A stretch of DNA of 43,986 bases, taken from contig JAQICC010000205.1 in NCBI GenBank assembly GCA_027858735.1, positions 1-43,986 of the forward strand. Reading direction: 5' to 3'. This document shows positions 40,329 to 43,986 of the stretch, piece by piece (the stretch's first letter is position 1; every line of letters begins with the position of its first letter). The DNA is from Salinivirgaceae bacterium. GTDB lineage: Bacteria > Bacteroidota > Bacteroidia > Bacteroidales > SZUA-534. Position numbers and translations under genes: made by a program. The notes under the pieces were generated by a model. It ran no database searches. It saw nothing but the letters and a program-made list of their open reading frames with translations, and was not told where the DNA came from.

Positions 40329-42053
40329 ATGGCTAATTTTTATACAGATAATAAAGACTTAAAATTCCACCTTACTCATCCGTTGATGAAGAAAATTGTT
40401 GCTTTAAAAGAGAACAATTTTGTGGACAAAGATAAATATGATTACGCTCCGGTTGACTTTGAGGATACCATGGATAGTTACGATAAAGTAATGGAGATTG
40501 TTGGTGATATTTCTGGTGAAATTGTGGCACCTAATGCAGAATCGGTTGATGCCGAAGGGCCAAAAGTGGTTGATAATCGTGTGGTTTATGCAAGAGGCAC
40601 AAAAGAAAATCACGAAGCAATGGCAAATGCCGGACTTGTGGGAATCTCATTGCCACGCAAATATGGTGGGTTAAATTTTTCAATTACTCCTTATGTAATG
40701 TCGGGCGAAATTGTAGCGCGTGCTGATGCTGGATTTGCTAATATTTGGGGGTTACAAGATTGTGCTGAGACATTGCATGAGTTTGCCAGCGATGAAATTA
40801 ATGATGAATTTCTTCCTAAATTTAACAAAGGGGCTACCGCAGCAATGGATTTAACTGAACCAGATGCAGGATCGGATCTTCAAGCAGTTATGCTTAAAGC
40901 ACATTACGACGAAAAGCAAGGTATATGGTTGTTAAATGGTGTGAAGCGTTTTATCACTAATGGTGATGCTCATGTTTCGTTAGTACTGGCTCGCTCAGAG
41001 GAGGGTACTACCGATGGCCGTGGTTTGTCGCTTTTTGTTTATGAAAACGACCAAACAACAATGTCTGTTCGTCGCATCGAGAATAAATTAGGTATTAAAG
41101 GTTCGCCTACTTGTGAACTGGTATTTAAAGATGCTCCTGCAAAATTAGTAGGTGATCGTAAGTTAGGACTCATTAAATACGTAATGTCGTTAATGAACAG
41201 TGCTCGCTTGGGTATTGGTGCACAGTCAGTAGGTATTTCTGAAGCTGCATACCGCGAAGCTTTGGAATATGCAAAAGAGCGTGAGCAATTTGGTAAGCCA
41301 ATTATTCAGTTTCCTGCTGTTTACGAAATGCTAACCGATATGGAAGTGAAGCTTAAAGCAAGTCGTACAATGCTTTATGAAACATGTCGTTTTGTTGACA
41401 TGTATAAAGCTTATAATTTGGTTGCTGAAACACGCACATTAGAAAAAGAAGAACGTACTGATGCTAAATATTACCAACGTTTAGCAGATATTTTTACTCC
41501 CTTATTGAAATTAGTAACTAGTGAGTATTGTAACCAAGTATCGTATGATTCATTACAGATTCATGGTGGATCTGGTTACATGAAAGACTACCCAATTGAG
41601 CGTATCTTCCGCGATGCCCGTATCACAAATATTTACGAAGGTACATCACAACTTCAAGTTGTAGCGGCTATTCGCGGCGTAACAACTGGGGGGTATTTGA
41701 AGCAAATGCGTGCTTATGAAGCTCAAGAGCTTAAGCCGGAGTATGATTATTTACGTCGTTCGTTAATTGATATGACTGCGGAATACGAAATAGCTGTAAA
41801 CGCTGTTAATGAAATAAATTCAAAGGAAGATAATAATGATTACCTTGATTTTCACGCTCGTCGTTTGGTTGAGATGGCAGGTAATATTATTATTGCTTAC
41901 TTATTACTTAATGATACCATGCGCGATTCAGAAAATGAAAAATTTGCATCATTATTTATTAAGAAAGGTATTGTAGAGAATAGAGAGAAATCGCTATACA
42001 TTCAGAATTTCGAATTGAAAGATTTAGGAGTTTTTAAAAAACAAGATTTTTAA
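40329..42053 (+). CDS. Acyl-CoA dehydrogenase
   Basis: A 574-residue flavin dehydrogenase oxidising an acyl-CoA to the enoyl-CoA and passing electrons to the ETF encoded upstream. Signatures: MANAGLVGISLPRKYGG, AAMDLTEPDAGSDLQAV (first family signature), WLLNGVKRFITNGD, REQFGKPIIQFPAV, and QIHGGSGYMKDYPIERIFRDARITNIYEGTS, where the Glu of IYEGTS is the usual catalytic base. The C-terminal extension after about 440 makes it longer than the roughly 380-residue short-chain enzymes. Substrate chain length cannot be read from sequence. Coupling to etfB and etfA makes a fatty-acid or amino-acid catabolism module. Confidence 0.95.
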   Translation: MANFYTDNKDLKFHLTHPLMKKIVALKENNFVDKDKYDYAPVDFEDTMDSYDKVMEIVGDISGEIVAPNAESVDAEGPKVVDNRVVYARGTKENHEAMANAGLVGISLPRKYGGLNFSITPYVMSGEIVARADAGFANIWGLQDCAETLHEFASDEINDEFLPKFNKGATAAMDLTEPDAGSDLQAVMLKAHYDEKQGIWLLNGVKRFITNGDAHVSLVLARSEEGTTDGRGLSLFVYENDQTTMSVRRIENKLGIKGSPTCELVFKDAPAKLVGDRKLGLIKYVMSLMNSARLGIGAQSVGISEAAYREALEYAKEREQFGKPIIQFPAVYEMLTDMEVKLKASRTMLYETCRFVDMYKAYNLVAETRTLEKEERTDAKYYQRLADIFTPLLKLVTSEYCNQVSYDSLQIHGGSGYMKDYPIERIFRDARITNIYEGTSQLQVVAAIRGVTTGGYLKQMRAYEAQELKPEYDYLRRSLIDMTAEYEIAVNAVNEINSKEDNNDYLDFHARRLVEMAGNIIIAYLLLNDTMRDSENEKFASLFIKKGIVENREKSLYIQNFELKDLGVFKKQDF

Positions 42054-42067
42054 AAATTTATAATAAG

Positions 42068-42102
42068 AAACGGCCAACTCTTTATAGGGTTGGCCGTTTT
42101 TT
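42068..42102 (+). terminator. Intrinsic terminator of the etf/dehydrogenase operon
   Basis: AAACGGCCAAC and GTTGGCCGTTTTTT pair fully around a 10-base loop just after the dehydrogenase stop codon. Confidence 0.92.
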
Positions 42103-42182
42103 GATTGCTAGAATTGATATAAAAGATTTTGGTAAGGGAATCAACCATCAATTCTTAGAGCTGACAAGCAATTTGATATGGG

Positions 42183-43172
42183 TTATACTGCTGCTGCTTT
42201 CTCAAATATATTTTCGTATAAATCTACTTCCATAATTAGTTTCTTCACCAAATCATCTACTCCTTGTTTTAATTGTTTTGAACCATTTCGGAATGAATCC
42301 AGATTCGAATGTTCTAGTAATAAATTGTTATCAGGATTCCTTAAACTTGGAGCAACATAAGGATTTTCAACAATTTTTTTTAAAAATAAGCTAACCTCAA
42401 GTAAAAGAAAAAGTAATTGTCCAGAGGGTTTTGATAATGTAAAATTATCCATTGCGTATATTATACAAGTAATTTGATGTCCAGTTAAACATATTGGATC
42501 AATAGAGTCAGTTTTTATGCTTTTTAGAATTCGGATTAAATTTTTCGTATTCCCATGGGTTTGCCTGTCTTTTTTTTGCACTTCCGTTATCATTTTTATT
42601 GGGTTTGATGTGCATAAAGACCTTGATTGGTAATTGAGTAATTTAATTTCATTGTTAATGGGGAAATCTCCGGAGGCCTTATCGTCGTTTGTAAGGAAAT
42701 AACCAAAGTAATAGCAAAAATTACAAGGTTTGGATGGAATAGAAAGCTTGATTGCGAGAGGTTGGGAATCATCAAGCAATGCCTCCGGAAATTTATTTCT
42801 TAATACTATTTTAGTAAATTCTCTTAGTTGAATTAATTCTTTAAGTTTTGATAATTCGTTTTGGTCTTTGTTTTCATTAGTTTCTTTTAATACGATTAAA
42901 AGATCGGCGGTTTCATCTTGGTTAATGTATGTATTATTGGCAATGCCACCAATATTCTTTATTTCAACTAGGATATTTTCTTCAAATAAATCACTCTGAA
43001 TAATCTGTCCCATTGCAATAGCAGTTTCTTGGTATATTTCAGTTATTACCTTTTGAACGGGAGTCAAAGCTTCAATTGAATATTTAAGCCAACATTCTTT
43101 TTTGCTGTCAGTTTCATCAACTATTAACTTGCGTTGATTTAATTTCTCCATATGTTGAATATAGTTGAGCAT
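42183..43172 (-). CDS. Unknown protein coupled to double-glycine peptides; weak nucleotidyltransferase-like pattern
   Basis: A 329-residue soluble protein I cannot place in a family. The middle (about 70-96) reads VEIKNIGGIANNTYINQDETADLLIVL. This resembles the GSxxxxT...DxD start of nucleotidyltransferase folds, but with Gly for Ser and without the first Asp. NTKNLIRILKSIK and a helical C-terminus (about 220-325) fit the helical half of such enzymes. If the resemblance is real the active site looks degenerate. Cysteines at 150 and 153 (PCNFC) are notable. Its ATG lies 3 bases after the stop codon of peptide 1, so it is translated with it. A partial copy lies behind peptide 2. Likely role: modification, immunity or regulation of the peptides (inference). 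Confidence 0.8.
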   Translation of the reverse strand: MLNYIQHMEKLNQRKLIVDETDSKKECWLKYSIEALTPVQKVITEIYQETAIAMGQIIQSDLFEENILVEIKNIGGIANNTYINQDETADLLIVLKETNENKDQNELSKLKELIQLREFTKIVLRNKFPEALLDDSQPLAIKLSIPSKPCNFCYYFGYFLTNDDKASGDFPINNEIKLLNYQSRSLCTSNPIKMITEVQKKDRQTHGNTKNLIRILKSIKTDSIDPICLTGHQITCIIYAMDNFTLSKPSGQLLFLLLEVSLFLKKIVENPYVAPSLRNPDNNLLLEHSNLDSFRNGSKQLKQGVDDLVKKLIMEVDLYENIFEKAAAV

Positions 43173-43175
43173 AGC

Positions 43176-43319
43176 TTATTTATTTTTTTCATCTTCTTCA
43201 TCATCAGGTGGGGTCTCCATAGTTCCACCCTTAATAAGAATCAATTCTTCGTTTGATAACTGTGTAAAAATTTCTGTATCTCTTTTTTTACTAGTATTTT
43301 TAACAAGCAAGTGTTTCAT
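43176..43319 (-). CDS. Double-glycine precursor-like peptide 1 (47 aa)
   Basis: A short gene encoding MKHLLVKNTSKKRDTEIFTQ, then LSNEELILIKGG, then the possible core TMETPPDDEEDEKNK. The LS-x-x-EL-x-x-(I/L)KGG segment is the leader end of double-glycine natural-product precursors widespread in Bacteroidota, in which a C39-type peptidase cuts after GG. The core would be a very acidic 15-mer without Cys. It has the same leader pattern and core start as peptide 2 (GT-x-ETPPD) and an almost identical upstream sequence. Directly followed by the 329-residue gene. No peptidase, exporter or radical SAM gene lies inside the window; they may lie beyond the right edge. Confidence 0.75.
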   Translation of the reverse strand: MKHLLVKNTSKKRDTEIFTQLSNEELILIKGGTMETPPDDEEDEKNK

Positions 43320-43327
43320 TTTTTAAA

Positions 43328-43370
43328 ATATTAGTTGTGTTTATTAATTAATGCAAAAAAAAGGTAAAAT
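43328..43370 (-). repeat. Duplicated upstream region of peptide 1 (copy 1)
   Basis: About 43 bases in front of peptide 1 are nearly identical to 43616-43658 in front of peptide 2. They share an A-tract with GGTAAAA, the palindrome ATTAATTAAT and TAGTTGTG. On the coding strand TTTG followed 20 bases later by TAATATTT could be a shared promoter. Confidence 0.7.
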
Positions 43371-43451
43371 GCAATCTTTTTTGCTGTCAGTATCATCAAC
43401 TATTAACTTGCGTTGATTTAATTTCTCCATACGTTGAATATCGTTGAGCAG
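43371..43451 (-). pseudogene. 5-prime remnant of a second copy of the 329-aa gene
   Basis: These 81 bases align without gaps to the first 27 codons of the gene at 42183-43172, with about six mismatches. The start codon is CTG instead of ATG. After codon 27 the sequence changes abruptly into the upstream region of peptide 1. From an internal ATG (43430) a 28-residue fragment, MEKLNQRKLIVDDTDSKKDC plus eight residues, could be made, ending at 43344. It shows that the peptide-plus-gene unit was duplicated in tandem and one large gene copy was deleted. Confidence 0.85.
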
Positions 43452-43456
43452 TTATA

Positions 43457-43606
43457 TTAAAAGTCCGAGTTAGATTCATTTTCACACTCATCGGGAGGAG
43501 TTTCAGTAGTGCCTCCTTTTAAAACATTCAATTCATTTAGAGATAGTTTTATAAAAACTTCGAAATCTGTTTTTTTACTTGTAGCTTTAAGTTTCAATCG
43601 TTTCAT
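43457..43606 (-). CDS. Double-glycine precursor-like peptide 2 (49 aa)
   Basis: Encodes MKRLKLKATSKKTDFEVFIK, then LSLNELNVLKGG, then the possible core TTETPPDECENESNSDF. Leader pattern, GG site and core start match peptide 1. The two differ mainly in the last ten residues; this core holds one Cys and ends in Phe. It is followed by only a remnant of the partner gene and may be co-transcribed with peptide 1 and the intact 329-residue gene. Confidence 0.75.
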   Translation of the reverse strand: MKRLKLKATSKKTDFEVFIKLSLNELNVLKGGTTETPPDECENESNSDF

Positions 43607-43615
43607 GATTATTAA

Positions 43616-43658
43616 ATATTAGTTGTGTTTATTAATTAATGCAAAAAAAGGGTAAAAC
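43616..43658 (-). repeat. Duplicated upstream region of peptide 2 (copy 2)
   Basis: Near-identical partner of 43328-43370, at the same place relative to its peptide gene. The next 94 bases to the divergent gene show nothing recognisable. Confidence 0.7.
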
Positions 43659-43752
43659 GTAATCACCTAAAACGAACTATTTTTTAAAATAATTGTTAAG
43701 GTGTTGATATACAGGACTAAAAAATTTATTAAAAATCACGTATTTTAATATT

Positions 43753-43986
43753 ATGTTTAATAAAATATGTATCCTTATTTTAATTTTTATTGAGGTTTAT
43801 CAAACAAATGCTCAATCTAATTTAGATTCTATTTCTAAGGATATTAGAAAAGATATTCAGGTTTTTCAGATTTCAAACCAAAAGAAATATTTACATGCAT
43901 TTATTTCAAAAAAACTTTATGAGTTTGATTCAAAAAGTGATGCTGAATATAATCCAAAGGATTTATATTCATATTATCTTTATATT
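43753..43986 (+). CDS. N-terminal part of an exported protein, cut by the window edge
   Basis: An open frame of 78 codons runs off the right end. It begins MFNKICILILIFIEVYQTNA, a plausible signal peptide cleaved before QSNLDS. The mature part is helical and rich in Lys, Ser and Tyr (DIRKDIQVFQISNQKKYLHAF). I do not recognise a family. It is divergent from the double-glycine peptide genes and could be part of their cluster (for example a secretion or sensor component). Confidence 0.65.
   Translation, partial: MFNKICILILIFIEVYQTNAQSNLDSISKDIRKDIQVFQISNQKKYLHAFISKKLYEFDSKSDAEYNPKDLYSYYLYI

Noticed and set aside
42183-43172. Bona fide CD-NTase antiviral (CBASS-like) system
   Set aside because: The nucleotidyltransferase resemblance is weak, the DxD pair is incomplete, and no effector, ubiquitin-like or CapV-type gene is in view. 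Kept only as a hypothesis.
43343-43430. 28-residue peptide from the internal ATG of the remnant
   Set aside because: It is a fragment of the 329-residue protein running into non-coding upstream sequence. There is no sign of selection as a peptide, so it is treated as pseudogene.

Overview
The window is a low-GC chromosomal stretch of a member of the Bacteroidota. The evidence is protein content: gldD and gldE gliding/type IX secretion genes, a secreted peptidase with a type IX C-terminal sorting domain, a GGGP synthase, the DUF4924 and DUF4831 families, and promoters of the phylum-specific TTTG-N19-TANNTTTG form. A chemotaxis set without any flagellar gene suggests a gliding relative (Marinilabiliales- or Cytophaga-like), but I cannot fix the genus. 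No rRNA, tRNA, CRISPR array or prophage was recognised.

Layout. (1) 1-9.5 kb, mostly minus strand: a chemotaxis locus. The order of transcription is a long coiled-coil protein with a CheZ-like DxxxQ motif; then STAS, CheY, CheA and CheW; then CheR, a histidine-kinase-like protein whose phospho-acceptor His is Asn, CheD and CheB. A single-domain response regulator is divergent at 9.1 kb. (2) 9.5-13.1 kb: transketolase, a DUF427 gene broken by a MITE-like element of about 146 bp with target duplication, and a secreted START-domain protein. (3) 13.1-15.7 kb: a BlaI/BlaR1-type repressor and membrane metalloprotease pair behind three operator-like dyads phased at 20 bp. (4) 15.9-20.6 kb: GTPase YchF, an M14 zinc carboxypeptidase exported by type IX secretion, and a PafA-like phosphatase. 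(5) 20.6-25.5 kb, minus strand: GGGP synthase, phosphopantetheinyl transferase, gldD, gldE, ssb, mutY. (6) 25.7-32.8 kb, plus strand: HU-like protein, a 30-residue AURKAIP1/mS38-like basic peptide, RNase G, DsbD, and a 7TM-PAS-SpoIIE phosphatase. (7) 32.8-42.1 kb: DUF4924, POT peptide transporter, bifunctional NAD(P)HX repair enzyme, DUF4831, and an etfB-etfA-acyl-CoA dehydrogenase operon. (8) 42.2-44.0 kb: a small peptide island. It has two double-glycine precursor-like peptides (47 and 49 aa) sharing a GT-x-ETPPD core start, a 329-aa gene of unknown function directly coupled to one of them, and a remnant of that gene after the other, which shows a tandem duplication followed by loss.

How the parts may work together: receptors are not encoded here, so the Che proteins would serve receptors elsewhere. 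CheA/CheW/CheY signal, CheR/CheB/CheD adapt, and the coiled-coil protein is my candidate for the missing CheY-P phosphatase. Output to the gliding apparatus, to which gldD and gldE belong, is inference. The least explained parts are the peptide island at the right end, the His-less kinase and the coiled-coil protein.
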